Of a DNA stretch of 64,000 bases, positions 47,411-56,492 are shown piece after piece (the first letter of the stretch is position 1; each line of letters opens with the position of its first letter). The translations under genes and the position numbers were made by a program. The notes under the pieces were generated by a model. The model saw only the letters and a list, made by a program, of their open reading frames with translations. It was not told the DNA's origin and searched no databases. Source of the stretch: JAXGOI01 sp040767605 (GTDB taxonomy: Bacteria > Bacillota > Dehalobacteriia > UBA4068); the NCBI GenBank assembly GCA_040767605.1, contig JAXGOI010000001.1, positions 620,001-684,000 on the forward strand. The letters are read 5' to 3'.

Positions 47411-48364
47411 TTATGCCCCTTTCCCCTTCTTTACGGCGGTATAGGCCGCCCAGTCATCCCGAAGAGCTTTTTCTCTTATACAATAACCCCCTTGGCTTAA
47501 GGCCTTTTCAACCTCAGGCACCCTTTGAGAAATTATCCCTGAGGCGATAAATATTCCCCCCTCTTTTAAAAGGGGATATATTTGGGGAGCCAAGGCCATT
47601 ATGGCATCCGCCACAATATTGGCTAAAATTATATCATATTCACCTTTAAGGCATTGGCTTAAATCCCCTAAAAATACCTTTATTTTATCTTCCGCCTTAT
47701 TTAAGGCCGCATTGGCCCGGCAGATTTCCACCGCCTTAGGGTCATTATCTACCGCGTCTATCTTTTCGGCCCCTAAAAGAGCTGCCGCCAGGCTTAATAT
47801 CCCGCTGCCGCAGCCGATATCCGCCGCCTTAGCCCCGGGTTTTATCACTTTTTCCAGAGCCTCCAGGCAAAGGGCGGTTGTGGCATGCTGGCCGGAGCCA
47901 AAAGCCTGCCCCGGGTCTATTTCCACCACTATTTGGTCCGCCTGGGGGCTGTACTGCTCCCAGCTGGCCTTAATTACCAGCCTTTCCCCGATTAAAAAAG
48001 GCTTAAAAAACTTCTTCCAGGTATTTTGCCAGTCCTCATCATCAATAATTTCATCGGAAACTTCAATAGGGGTAAATTCTCCATTACTTTCTTTAAGTTT
48101 TTGAAGGGCTTTACTAAATTCAGCCAGAAAATCCGTATTATTTTTATATCCCGGCAAATAAAATTCAATTTTGGCCTCATTCTTATTCTTTTCTAAAAGC
48201 CCGGGGTCAATATAATCCCAGGCGCCGGTTTTTTGATTTATTAAATCATTTATAAGGGCCCCATCCTCAATATAAAGCTCCTCCTGCCCCAAATTAAGCA
48301 AAAGCCCGGTAAGGCCTTCCAAATCTCCGCTTTGGCATTTAATTTTTATTTTTTGCCATTTCAT
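47411..48364 (-). CDS. prmA: Ribosomal protein L11 methyltransferase
   Basis: Trimethylates L11. N-terminal substrate-recognition domain, linker with DEDWQNTWKKFFKPFLIGER, and a SAM domain with DPGQAFGSGQHATTALCLE, AADIGCGSGILSLAAALLGA and ILANIVADAIMALAP, all diagnostic for PrmA (317 aa). Downstream of dnaJ after a terminator. Confidence 0.96.
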   Translation of the reverse strand: MKWQKIKIKCQSGDLEGLTGLLLNLGQEELYIEDGALINDLINQKTGAWDYIDPGLLEKNKNEAKIEFYLPGYKNNTDFLAEFSKALQKLKESNGEFTPIEVSDEIIDDEDWQNTWKKFFKPFLIGERLVIKASWEQYSPQADQIVVEIDPGQAFGSGQHATTALCLEALEKVIKPGAKAADIGCGSGILSLAAALLGAEKIDAVDNDPKAVEICRANAALNKAEDKIKVFLGDLSQCLKGEYDIILANIVADAIMALAPQIYPLLKEGGIFIASGIISQRVPEVEKALSQGGYCIREKALRDDWAAYTAVKKGKGA

Positions 48365-48447
48365 AATTACCTCTTATTTATCCTGCATTTTTTCTTTATT
48401 ATATACGGCGGCCTTAAGCTATGCAAATTAAAACTATATAAACGCAA

Positions 48448-48476
48448 ATAAAAGGGGTTATAAAACCCCTTTTATT
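48448..48476 (-). terminator. Terminator after dnaJ
   Basis: AAAAGGGGTT and AACCCCTTTT around ATAA, T-run on the minus strand, some 25 bp after the dnaJ stop. Leaky termination would let prmA-mtaB follow. Confidence 0.75.
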
Positions 48477-48499
48477 TAGGCTTAATAAAGCAAAAGCTT

Positions 48500-49648
48500 T
48501 TATTTAAAGATTTTACCGAAGAAGCCTTTTTTATCTTCTTCTTCCCTGCCTCCCAGGCTTTCGCTGAGCTTATGGAATAATTCTTTTTGCTCCTCCGTAA
48601 GCCTTGTGGGGGTGGCAACTTTAATTTTTACTAATTGATCTCCCCTGCCATAGCCCCTTAATTTTGGGAAGCCTTTACTCCTCATTCTGAAAGTTGTGCC
48701 GCTTTGAGTGCCTTCCGGGATATTCAGCTTGGCTTTCCCCTCTATGGTGGGGATTTCTACCTCGGCCCCCAGGGCGGCCTGGGCAAAGTTAATTGTATAA
48801 TCGCAGAGTATATCATCCTCTTGGCGCTTAAAATACTTATGGGGCTTAACCTGAATATAAATGTATAAATCCCCCGGGGGGCCGCCTAAAAAGCCGCCTT
48901 CCCCCTCCCCTGCCATGCGCAGCCGGGAGCCGTTATCCACCCCGGCGGGGATTTTAACCGTAAGCTTTCTATCCTTACGAACCCTCCCCGTACCGCGGCA
49001 ATCCTCACAGGGGCTTTCTACCACGGTACCGCTGCCCTGGCAAGTGGTGCAGGTTTTAACAGTTTGAAACTCCCCAAAAGGGGTGCTTTGGGCTGTTCTT
49101 ACCTTGCCGCTTCCATGACAAGTGGGGCAGGTCTTTCTCTTTGTGCCGGGCTTGGCCCCGCTGCCGGAGCAGGTGGGGCAATTTTCCATTCTGTTTATTT
49201 TAAGCTCTTTTTCCGCTCCGGAGGCTGCCTCTTCAAAGGTTATTGTCATATCCACCCTAAGGTCATTACCCTGCCGGGGCCCGGCGGAGGCGGCGGAGCC
49301 GCCGCCAGAACCAAAACCGCCGCCGAAAAAGGCTTCAAAAATATCGTTTACACTGCCGCCAAAACCCCCCTGACCAAAACCGCCTTGGCCAAAGCCTCCC
49401 TGACCATAGCCGCCAAAGCCCGCCCCTGGGTCATTATGGCCGAATTGATCATATCTGGCCCGGGAATTCTCATCATTTAAAGTTTCAAATGCCTCGTTGA
49501 CCTCTTTAAACTTCTCTTCGGCGGTTTTGCTGTCCGGGTTTAAATCAGGGTGGTACTTTTTGGCCAGCTTTTTATAGGCTTTTTTTATTTCATCGGAAGT
49601 GGCTGTTTTCGGCACTCCCAAAACCTCATAATAATCCCTTTTTGCCAT
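48500..49648 (-). CDS. dnaJ: Chaperone DnaJ
   Basis: Hsp40 co-chaperone. J-domain 1-70 with YHPDLNPDS (HPD present), Gly/Phe region about 73-110 made of GQGGFGQGGFGQGGFGG-type repeats, four complete zinc-finger CxxCxGxG units (CPTCSGSG, CPTCHGSG, CTTCQGSG, CEDCRGTG) and the two C-terminal domains. 382 aa. Fourth gene of the hrcA heat-shock operon. Confidence 0.98.
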   Translation of the reverse strand: MAKRDYYEVLGVPKTATSDEIKKAYKKLAKKYHPDLNPDSKTAEEKFKEVNEAFETLNDENSRARYDQFGHNDPGAGFGGYGQGGFGQGGFGQGGFGGSVNDIFEAFFGGGFGSGGGSAASAGPRQGNDLRVDMTITFEEAASGAEKELKINRMENCPTCSGSGAKPGTKRKTCPTCHGSGKVRTAQSTPFGEFQTVKTCTTCQGSGTVVESPCEDCRGTGRVRKDRKLTVKIPAGVDNGSRLRMAGEGEGGFLGGPPGDLYIYIQVKPHKYFKRQEDDILCDYTINFAQAALGAEVEIPTIEGKAKLNIPEGTQSGTTFRMRSKGFPKLRGYGRGDQLVKIKVATPTRLTEEQKELFHKLSESLGGREEEDKKGFFGKIFK

Positions 49649-49678
49649 TGGGTACCCCTTTAAAAATTATATTTTGGC

Positions 49679-51520
49679 TTATTTATCTTTATCATCCACG
49701 GTATAATCGGCATCTACCACAGTATCATCCCCTCCGGCAGAGGCATCGGGGCCGCTTTGGGGGTTTTCGGCATTTTGGGCCGCGGCGCCGGCTTCCTGGT
49801 AAATCCGCTGGGTTATGGCATAAACAGCCTCAGAAAGTGCTTTTGTTTTAGCTTCAATCTCATCATAATCATCTCCGGCCAGCACCGTGCTTAAATCCGA
49901 TTTGGCCTTTTCCACAGCCTCTTTTTCATCATTGCTTACTTTATCGCCAAAATCCGCTACGGCTTTCTCGCTTTGATACAAAAGGGCATCCCCCTGATTG
50001 CGGATTTCTACTTCCTTACGGCGTTTTTCATCCTCTTCCTTATATTTTTCGGCATCCTCCATCATTCTTTCAATATCGGAATCGCTTAAGCCGCTGGAAG
50101 CGGTAATGGTAATGCTTTGATGCTTGCCTGTGCCTAAATCTTTAGCGCTTACATGGACTATCCCATTGGCGTCAATATCAAAACGAACTTCAATTTGGGG
50201 TATGCCTCTGGGAGCCGGGGCAATTCCCGTAAGGTTAAAGCGACCGAGAGTTTTATTATCCCCCGCCATTTGGCGCTCTCCCTGCAAAACATGGATTTCA
50301 ACCGAGGGCTGATTATCCGACGCCGTAGAGAAAACCTGAGCTTTGCCTGTGGGAATAGTGGTATTTCTGTCAATTATCCGGGTAAAGACACCCCCCAGAG
50401 TTTCAATCCCCAAAGAAAGGGGAGCGACATCCAATAAAAGGACATCCTTAACCTCTTTATTGAGAATACCCCCCTGAATAGCGGCGCCTAAGGCAACACA
50501 TTCGTCAGGGTTTATACCTTTATGAGGCTCTTTGCCTAAAAGCTTTCCGATAGCCTCCTGAACGGCGGGAATACGGGTGGAGCCCCCCACCAAAAGAACT
50601 TTATCAATTTTATCCGCGGTTAAACCGGCATCGCTTATGGCCTGACGGGCGGGGACAAGGGTTTTTTCAACTAAATCCGCCGTAAGCTCATTAAATTTTG
50701 CCCGGGTAATTGTAATATCCAAATGCTTGGGCCCATCCTGGGTAGCGGTAATAAAGGGCAGGTTAACATTGGTTGTCAGCATGCCGGAAAGCTCTATTTT
50801 AGCCTTTTCGGCGGCTTCTCTCAGTCTTTGAAGGGCTGTTTTATCTTTGCCCAAATCAATGCCGTCGCTTTTTTTGAATTCCGCCAGCATATAATCTACC
50901 AGACGCTGATCAAAATCATCTCCGCCTAAAAGATTATTCCCCGAGGTTGCCTTAACCTGAAATACCCCGTCATCCAGCTCTAATAAAGAAACATCGAATG
51001 TGCCGCCGCCTAAATCGTAAATAATAATGGTTTGGGCCTGGTCTTTATCTAAACCATAGGCCAGGGCCGCCGCTGTCGGCTCATTGATTATTCTTAAAAC
51101 CTCCAGCCCGGCAATTTTACCGGCATCTTTTGTGGCCTGGCGTTGGCTGTCGGAAAAATAGGCCGGTACGGTAATAACCGCCTGAGTGACGGTTTCTCCT
51201 AAATAGGCTTCGGCATCCTGCTTAAGCTTTTGCAGAATAAATGCGGAAATTTCCTGCGGGGTATAGGTTTTATCCCCGATTTTAACATTATGCTTTTTGC
51301 CCATATGCCTTTTTATAGAGCTTACGGTGCGGTCGGGATTACTTACGGCCTGCCTTTTGGCAATTTGGCCCACCATTCTCTCTCCGCTGGCGGAAAAGCC
51401 GACTACGGAAGGGGTAGTACGGGCCCCCTCAGGGTTTGGGATAACTATTGCCTCGCCCCCCTCCATTACCGCTACGCAAGAATTTGTAGTGCCAAGGTCA
51501 ATTCCTATAACTTTGCCCAT
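49679..51520 (-). CDS. dnaK: Chaperone DnaK (Hsp70)
   Basis: 613 aa. Nucleotide-binding domain with IGIDLGTTNSCVAVMEGG, IINEPTAAALAYGLDKD, YDLGGGTFDVSLLELDDG and LVGGSTRIPAVQEAIGKLLG, then the substrate-binding domain (PRGIPQIEVRFDIDANGI) and the Gly/Pro/Asp-rich lid tail ending DADYTVDDKDK. Follows grpE by about 110 bp. Confidence 0.98.
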   Translation of the reverse strand: MGKVIGIDLGTTNSCVAVMEGGEAIVIPNPEGARTTPSVVGFSASGERMVGQIAKRQAVSNPDRTVSSIKRHMGKKHNVKIGDKTYTPQEISAFILQKLKQDAEAYLGETVTQAVITVPAYFSDSQRQATKDAGKIAGLEVLRIINEPTAAALAYGLDKDQAQTIIIYDLGGGTFDVSLLELDDGVFQVKATSGNNLLGGDDFDQRLVDYMLAEFKKSDGIDLGKDKTALQRLREAAEKAKIELSGMLTTNVNLPFITATQDGPKHLDITITRAKFNELTADLVEKTLVPARQAISDAGLTADKIDKVLLVGGSTRIPAVQEAIGKLLGKEPHKGINPDECVALGAAIQGGILNKEVKDVLLLDVAPLSLGIETLGGVFTRIIDRNTTIPTGKAQVFSTASDNQPSVEIHVLQGERQMAGDNKTLGRFNLTGIAPAPRGIPQIEVRFDIDANGIVHVSAKDLGTGKHQSITITASSGLSDSDIERMMEDAEKYKEEDEKRRKEVEIRNQGDALLYQSEKAVADFGDKVSNDEKEAVEKAKSDLSTVLAGDDYDEIEAKTKALSEAVYAITQRIYQEAGAAAQNAENPQSGPDASAGGDDTVVDADYTVDDKDK

Positions 51521-51633
51521 TTATCTTTTCCTCCTTTAATAAACTATTTTAAGTTTTTTATTTTTAGCTGATTTAAAATATTGCTTTTTTTATTTTATTG
51601 CTCTTTGCCGTTTAAAGCGGAATCTAAATACCC

Positions 51634-52218
51634 CTATACCCCTACTTTAACCCGGGTGGGGCGCAAAAGCTTACCTTTAAATAAATAGCCGCTTTGAATT
51701 TCCTCTAATATTTTGCCCTTTTCCTCCCCCGCCACCTCATCCTGTAATATAGCCTCATGGAGGTTAGGGTCAAAGGGCAGGCCTATGCTTTGGATTTTTT
51801 CCAGTCCTTCCTGATTTAAAACCATTATAAGCTGGCGGTAAATCATTTTAACCCCTTCGGCATAGGGGGAAGAATCCTCAAGAGAAACCGCCCGTTCAAA
51901 ATTATCCACAATAGGCAAAAGGGCCAGCATCATTTGGTGATTGGCATTTCTTACAATATCTTCCCTTTCCTGACGGGTTCGCTTGCGGAAATTATCAAAA
52001 TCTGCCGCCATTCTTAAAAGCTGCTGCTCCGCTTCTTCCTTGCCCTTAATAAGGGTATTTACCGAGTCAATAATCTGCTCCAATTCCTCTTTGGAAATTT
52101 CCGCCGGAATTTGATTTTGGCCTTCCGCCTTAATCTCTTCCCCTGTGTTTAAAGGCTTTTCCTCCGGGTTATTAACTTTATCCCCCGGGTTTTTCTTAGG
52201 ATTATTAACTTTAATCAA
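51634..52218 (-). CDS. grpE: Nucleotide exchange factor GrpE
   Basis: N-terminal disordered and acidic part, a long coiled coil (about 45-100) and the C-terminal beta domain with LPFDPNLHEAILQDE, VAGEEKGKILEEIQSGYLF and KLLRPTRVKVG. The frame can start at a GTG inside the ribosome site; the TTG three codons in has GAGGTG 6-8 bases before it and is used here (194 aa). Lies about 45 bp downstream of hrcA. Confidence 0.95.
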   Translation of the reverse strand: MIKVNNPKKNPGDKVNNPEEKPLNTGEEIKAEGQNQIPAEISKEELEQIIDSVNTLIKGKEEAEQQLLRMAADFDNFRKRTRQEREDIVRNANHQMMLALLPIVDNFERAVSLEDSSPYAEGVKMIYRQLIMVLNQEGLEKIQSIGLPFDPNLHEAILQDEVAGEEKGKILEEIQSGYLFKGKLLRPTRVKVGV

Positions 52219-52263
52219 TAATTTCACCTCATTTATATTCTAAAAAGCTAAAGCTTATAATAC

Positions 52264-53289
52264 TTAACTGCCTCTGCCTGTCATAAGCTGGGATAATTCC
52301 CTGGCAATATATTCCACAAAAGAAACCGTCTTGGGGTAGCTCATTCTGATTGGGCCCAAAACCCCTATGGTACCGCCTTTTTCCCCTTCCAACTCATAGG
52401 GGGAAACTATCATGCTGCAGTTTTTCATTTCTTCTTTGAGAATTTCCGAACCTATAACAATTTTTACCCCCTTGCCCTCCGCTGCGGCAAGCAAGTTTTT
52501 AACCTGAAAATCCTCTTCAAATACCGAAAGCACATCCCGAAGCTTATCCGGGTCTTTAAATTCCGGGTGGGATAAAATATTTAAAGCTCCGGAAAAAAAG
52601 ACCTTCTCGCCATCCTGCTGCAAAAAATTCTTATCCATAAATTCCAGCAAATGGGAGAAACCCTCCTGCCGGCGATTAGCTGCCGCAAAGGCCTCGATGA
52701 GCAAATTTTTATCTAGCTTTTCCATTTCAATATCCTTAAGCCTGGCTTGCAGCATAGACTCCAGACGGGAAATTGCAGTGGGAGAAAGCCGCTCCGGCAA
52801 ACGAATAAGGCGGTGGCGCAATACCCCGGTATGGGAAATTACCACAACCAAAAGCTGATTATTATCCACCGGGATTAACTGCAATTTTTCCAGCCTGCCG
52901 CTTTCTTCCCGGGGTATAAATACCAAGGCGGCATAATTCGTTATTTTTGAGAGCATTTGGCAACATTTGCGCATAAAGGAATCCATTTCATTAATTTGCT
53001 CCATCAGGCCGTAATGAATGTACTCCTCCTCTTTAGAGGTAAGCTTCTCTTTTTCCATTAAATTATCTACATAGTATCTGTAGCCTTTTTCCGAGGGCAT
53101 TCTCCCGGCGGAGGTATGGGGCTGCTCAATATAGCCCAGCTCCTCAAGGTCAGACATTTCATTTCGGATAGTTGCCGGAGAAACGCCCAAGTCATACTTT
53201 TTTGCCACAACTCTGGAGCCCACCGGCTCCCCTGTGGAAATGTAATCCTTGATAATCGCGTGTAAAACGCTTTTTTTCCGTTCATCCAT
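52264..53289 (-). CDS. hrcA: Heat-inducible transcription repressor HrcA
   Basis: Represses the class I heat-shock operon by binding CIRCE. N-terminal winged helix (MDERKKSVLHAIIKDYISTG, YDLGVSPATIRNEMSDLEEL), a central GAF-like domain and the end KGGTIGVLGPIRMSYPKTV. 341 aa, typical. Its own promoter and CIRCE operator lie directly upstream, so the operon is autoregulated. Confidence 0.98.
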   Translation of the reverse strand: MDERKKSVLHAIIKDYISTGEPVGSRVVAKKYDLGVSPATIRNEMSDLEELGYIEQPHTSAGRMPSEKGYRYYVDNLMEKEKLTSKEEEYIHYGLMEQINEMDSFMRKCCQMLSKITNYAALVFIPREESGRLEKLQLIPVDNNQLLVVVISHTGVLRHRLIRLPERLSPTAISRLESMLQARLKDIEMEKLDKNLLIEAFAAANRRQEGFSHLLEFMDKNFLQQDGEKVFFSGALNILSHPEFKDPDKLRDVLSVFEEDFQVKNLLAAAEGKGVKIVIGSEILKEEMKNCSMIVSPYELEGEKGGTIGVLGPIRMSYPKTVSFVEYIARELSQLMTGRGS

Positions 53290-53307
53290 TGGATATCACC
53301 TCTTTTA

Positions 53308-53334
53308 ATAGCACTCTCCCTCAGTGAGTGCTAA
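53308..53334 (-). promoter_or_regulatory. CIRCE operator
   Basis: On the minus strand TTAGCACTC, a 9-base spacer, then GAGTGCTAT: one mismatch to the 9-9-9 CIRCE inverted repeat. It lies between the -10 box and the hrcA start, as expected for HrcA repression. Confidence 0.93.
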
Positions 53335-53338
53335 AAAT

Positions 53339-53367
53339 AAAATACACCTTTTGGGAAGATTTGTCAA
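53339..53367 (-). promoter_or_regulatory. Sigma-A promoter of the hrcA operon
   Basis: TTGACA and TATTTT, spacer 17 bp, directly before CIRCE. Confidence 0.8.
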
Positions 53368-53370
53368 GTA

Positions 53371-53399
53371 AAAAAGAGGGCTTTTGCCCCCTCTTTTTA
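53371..53399 (-). terminator. Terminator after hemW
   Basis: AAAAAGAGGG with CCCTCTTTTT and T-run on the minus strand, about 75 bp after the hemW stop and just upstream of the hrcA promoter. Confidence 0.8.
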
Positions 53400-53474
53400 G
53401 CTATTCTAAAAATTACTCTATTTAGCTCGGGTTTTAATAAAAGAACAAAGGCTCTTTAACAAAGCAACTGTTTT

Positions 53475-54614
53475 TTAAAGAAAGCTCATAAAAACCTCAT
53501 TGGCTAAAAACAGGCCTTTATGGGTTAGCCTCAGGGTATCTCCGGAGATTTCCAATAAGCCTTTTTTAAGGCCGTCCTCAATTTCCGTTTTAAAATGCAC
53601 ATCGGGACGGATAAAATAACGCTTTTTAAAAGCTGTCATATCTATACCCTTTAAAAGCCGCAGGCCTAAAAACATAGCCTCGGAAAGTACCTGCCTCTGG
53701 CTTAAAATTTCCTCCTCGTCAATGGGGAGATTATTTTTATCCAAATGCGCCGTATATTCCTCTAAGGTGCGGAAATTGCTAAAACGATGATTCCCCACAG
53801 CGCTGGCTGCCGCAACCCCCAGACCTAAATAATCCTTGCGCTGCCAATAGCCTAAATTATGGCGGCACTGAAAGCCGGGCTTGGCAAAATTAGAAACCTC
53901 ATAATGCTCAAAACCGTGCTTTGTAATAATATTTATACTGCCCTCCAGCATATCGGCGGATAAATCCTGATCCGCCACATTAAGCCGGCCTTGGGCTGCG
54001 GCCTTGCCCCAGGGGGTTTTATCCGAGAGGGTTAAACCATATATGGAAATATGATCAATATCCTGATCCAAAGCTATGTAAAGATCCTCCCGCCATTCCT
54101 CCAGAGTTTGATCCGGCAGGCCGTAAATTAAATCTATGCTTATATTATCAAAGCCCTGATTTCTGGCATCTCTAAGGGTTGCAATAGTATCCTTGGCCCG
54201 ATAGGTGCGGCCCATGGCCTCCAGGCTTTTATTATTAAAGCTTTCCGCGCCGACAGATAAACGGTTTACCCCGGCCTGACGCAAACGCTGCAGGTTTTTG
54301 GCATCTATGGTGCCCGGGTTTGCCTCCACCGTAACCTCATTATCCTGGCTTATCCGGCAATAGCTTAATACATTGGAAACAATATGGAGCAAATCCCCGG
54401 TGGCTAATACGGTGGGGGTTCCGCCCCCAACATAAACAGTTTCCACCTGAGATAAATCCTCCTGGCGGGCCCAAAGTTCAATTTCGCGGTCAATATAATT
54501 TGCGTACTGGCGTATTAGAGGGGGGTATTTATTCACCGGGAAGGAAACAAAATCACAATAATTACATTTTCTGATACAAAAAGGGATATGAATATAAATT
54601 GAAGCGTATTGCAT
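53475..54614 (-). CDS. hemW: Heme chaperone HemW (HemN-like radical SAM)
   Basis: A 379-aa radical-SAM protein with YIHIPFCIRKCNYCDFVSFP (C-x3-C-x2-C motif), VYVGGGTPTVL and SIDLIYGLPDQTLEEW. It lacks the extra N-terminal part of coproporphyrinogen dehydrogenase HemN and stands downstream of lepA, the classic place for HemW, which delivers heme to apoproteins. Old annotations call it HemN. Confidence 0.95.
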   Translation of the reverse strand: MQYASIYIHIPFCIRKCNYCDFVSFPVNKYPPLIRQYANYIDREIELWARQEDLSQVETVYVGGGTPTVLATGDLLHIVSNVLSYCRISQDNEVTVEANPGTIDAKNLQRLRQAGVNRLSVGAESFNNKSLEAMGRTYRAKDTIATLRDARNQGFDNISIDLIYGLPDQTLEEWREDLYIALDQDIDHISIYGLTLSDKTPWGKAAAQGRLNVADQDLSADMLEGSINIITKHGFEHYEVSNFAKPGFQCRHNLGYWQRKDYLGLGVAAASAVGNHRFSNFRTLEEYTAHLDKNNLPIDEEEILSQRQVLSEAMFLGLRLLKGIDMTAFKKRYFIRPDVHFKTEIEDGLKKGLLEISGDTLRLTHKGLFLANEVFMSFL

Positions 54615-54676
54615 TCTTTCTCCTCCTAAGCTCTGATCAACCTCTAATAAAGCGCTGGTAAAAATCTAATAAAGTT

Positions 54677-56476
54677 CTAATCAACCTCTAAAACCGCAAT
54701 AAAGGCCTCTTGGGGTATTTCTACGCTGCCTACCTGTTTCATTTTCTTTTTACCCTCTTTTTGCTTTTCTAAAAGCTTCCTCTTGCGGGAAATATCCCCG
54801 CCATAGCATTTTTCAAGCACATTTTTACGCAAGGCCTTTACGGATTCTCTGGCTATTACCTTATTGCCTAAAGCCGCCTGAATCGGAATTTCAAACATTT
54901 GCCGGGGAATAATCCTCCGCAGCTTTTCTACCAAATTGCGCCCCCTGAAATAAGCTTTATCCTTATGCACAATACAGGAGAGGGCATCCACTATTTGCTC
55001 ATTAACTAAAATATCCAGCTTAACCAAATCGGATTCCTTATAGCCTGTCAGCTCATAATCCAAAGAGGCATAGCCTTTGGTGCGGGATTTTAGCTGGTCA
55101 AAAAAATCATAAATTATTTCAGATAGAGGCAAATCATAAATCATCATTACCCTGGTGGGGTTAATATACTCCATATTTATAAATATGCCTCTTTTTTCCT
55201 TGGTTATTTCCATAACGGAGCCTATAAACTCGCTTGGCACCATAACAGTAGCCTTTACATAAGGCTCCTCCAATATGGCTATATTATTGGGCTCCGGAAG
55301 TTTAACCGGATTATCCACATAAATAACCGAGCCGTTATTACAGGTTACCCTATAATTTACGCTGGGGGCCGTTACTAAAAGGTTAAGGCCGTATTCCCTT
55401 TCCAGCCTCTCTTTAATAATCTCCATATGCAGAAGGCCTAAAAAACCGCAGCGAAAACCAAAGCCTAAAGCGGTAGAGGTTTCCCCCTCATATATTAAGG
55501 AGGAATCATTTAATTGCAGCTTTTCCAAGGCGTCTTTTAAACTCTCATAATCATTATTTTCCATAGGGTAAAGGCCGCAAAAAACCATAGGGGTAGCCTT
55601 GCGGTAGCCGGGCAGGGAATTAGCCGCGGGCTTATCCGCCTGGGTAACGGTATCCCCCACATGAATATCTTTAACTGTTTTAATACTGGCGCTGAAAAAC
55701 CCTACCTCGCCGGCCTGAAGGGAATCCACAGCCTTGGGCTCGGGAACAAATACCCCCAATTCTATAACCTCGGCAACGGCTCCGGTATTCATCATTTTAA
55801 CTTTCATGCCCTTATTTATTTTTCCCTCAACCACTCTTATATAAGGGATGACCCCCCGGTAGCTGTCAAAATGGGAATCAAAAATCATGGCGGCCAGGCT
55901 TCCCTCTTCATCCCCCCTGGGGGGAGGAATTTTCTCCACAATGGCCTCTAATACTTCTTCGGTGCCCATGCCTGTTTTGGCGGAGGCTAAAATTGCCTCG
56001 GAGGCATCCAGACCGATTATGTCTTCTATTTGGCGCTTAACCCCCTCCGGGTCTGCCCCGGGTAAATCTATTTTATTTATTATGGGTATAATCTCCAAAT
56101 CGTGCTCAAGGGCTAAATAAACATTGGCCAGAGTTTGAGCCTCTATGCCCTGGGCGGCATCAACAATTAAAAGGGCGCCTTCGCAGGCGGCCAGGCTTCT
56201 GGAAACCTCATAGGTAAAATCAACATGGCCGGGAGTATCTATTAAATTAAGGGTGTATTCCTCTCCGTCGGCCGCCGTATATTTAAGCCTGACAGCCTTA
56301 AGCTTAATGGTTATGCCCCGTTCTTTTTCTAAATCCATATTATCTAAAAGCTGTTTGGACATATCCCTTTGAGCCACAGCCCCGGTTTTTTCAAGTAATC
56401 TGTCTGCCATAGTGGATTTCCCATGGTCAATATGGGCTATAATACAAAAGTTGCGGATTCTTTCCTTAAAACTCAT
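54677..56476 (-). CDS. lepA: Elongation factor 4 (LepA)
   Basis: Translational GTPase. G1 is IAHIDHGKSTMADRLLEKTG, G2 KERGITIKL, G3 DTPGHVDFTYEV and G4 NKIDLPGADP. The protein (599 aa) ends with the LepA-specific domain (KRKLLEKQKEGKKKMKQVGS and IPQEAFIAVLEVD). Follows murJ by 17 bp. Confidence 0.97.
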   Translation of the reverse strand: MSFKERIRNFCIIAHIDHGKSTMADRLLEKTGAVAQRDMSKQLLDNMDLEKERGITIKLKAVRLKYTAADGEEYTLNLIDTPGHVDFTYEVSRSLAACEGALLIVDAAQGIEAQTLANVYLALEHDLEIIPIINKIDLPGADPEGVKRQIEDIIGLDASEAILASAKTGMGTEEVLEAIVEKIPPPRGDEEGSLAAMIFDSHFDSYRGVIPYIRVVEGKINKGMKVKMMNTGAVAEVIELGVFVPEPKAVDSLQAGEVGFFSASIKTVKDIHVGDTVTQADKPAANSLPGYRKATPMVFCGLYPMENNDYESLKDALEKLQLNDSSLIYEGETSTALGFGFRCGFLGLLHMEIIKERLEREYGLNLLVTAPSVNYRVTCNNGSVIYVDNPVKLPEPNNIAILEEPYVKATVMVPSEFIGSVMEITKEKRGIFINMEYINPTRVMMIYDLPLSEIIYDFFDQLKSRTKGYASLDYELTGYKESDLVKLDILVNEQIVDALSCIVHKDKAYFRGRNLVEKLRRIIPRQMFEIPIQAALGNKVIARESVKALRKNVLEKCYGGDISRKRKLLEKQKEGKKKMKQVGSVEIPQEAFIAVLEVD

Positions 56477-56492
56477 TCAGAGACCTCCTAAT

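Noticed and set aside
47601..48104. 167-aa plus-strand frame opposite prmA
   Set aside because: Antisense to PrmA motifs; a shadow frame caused by codon bias.
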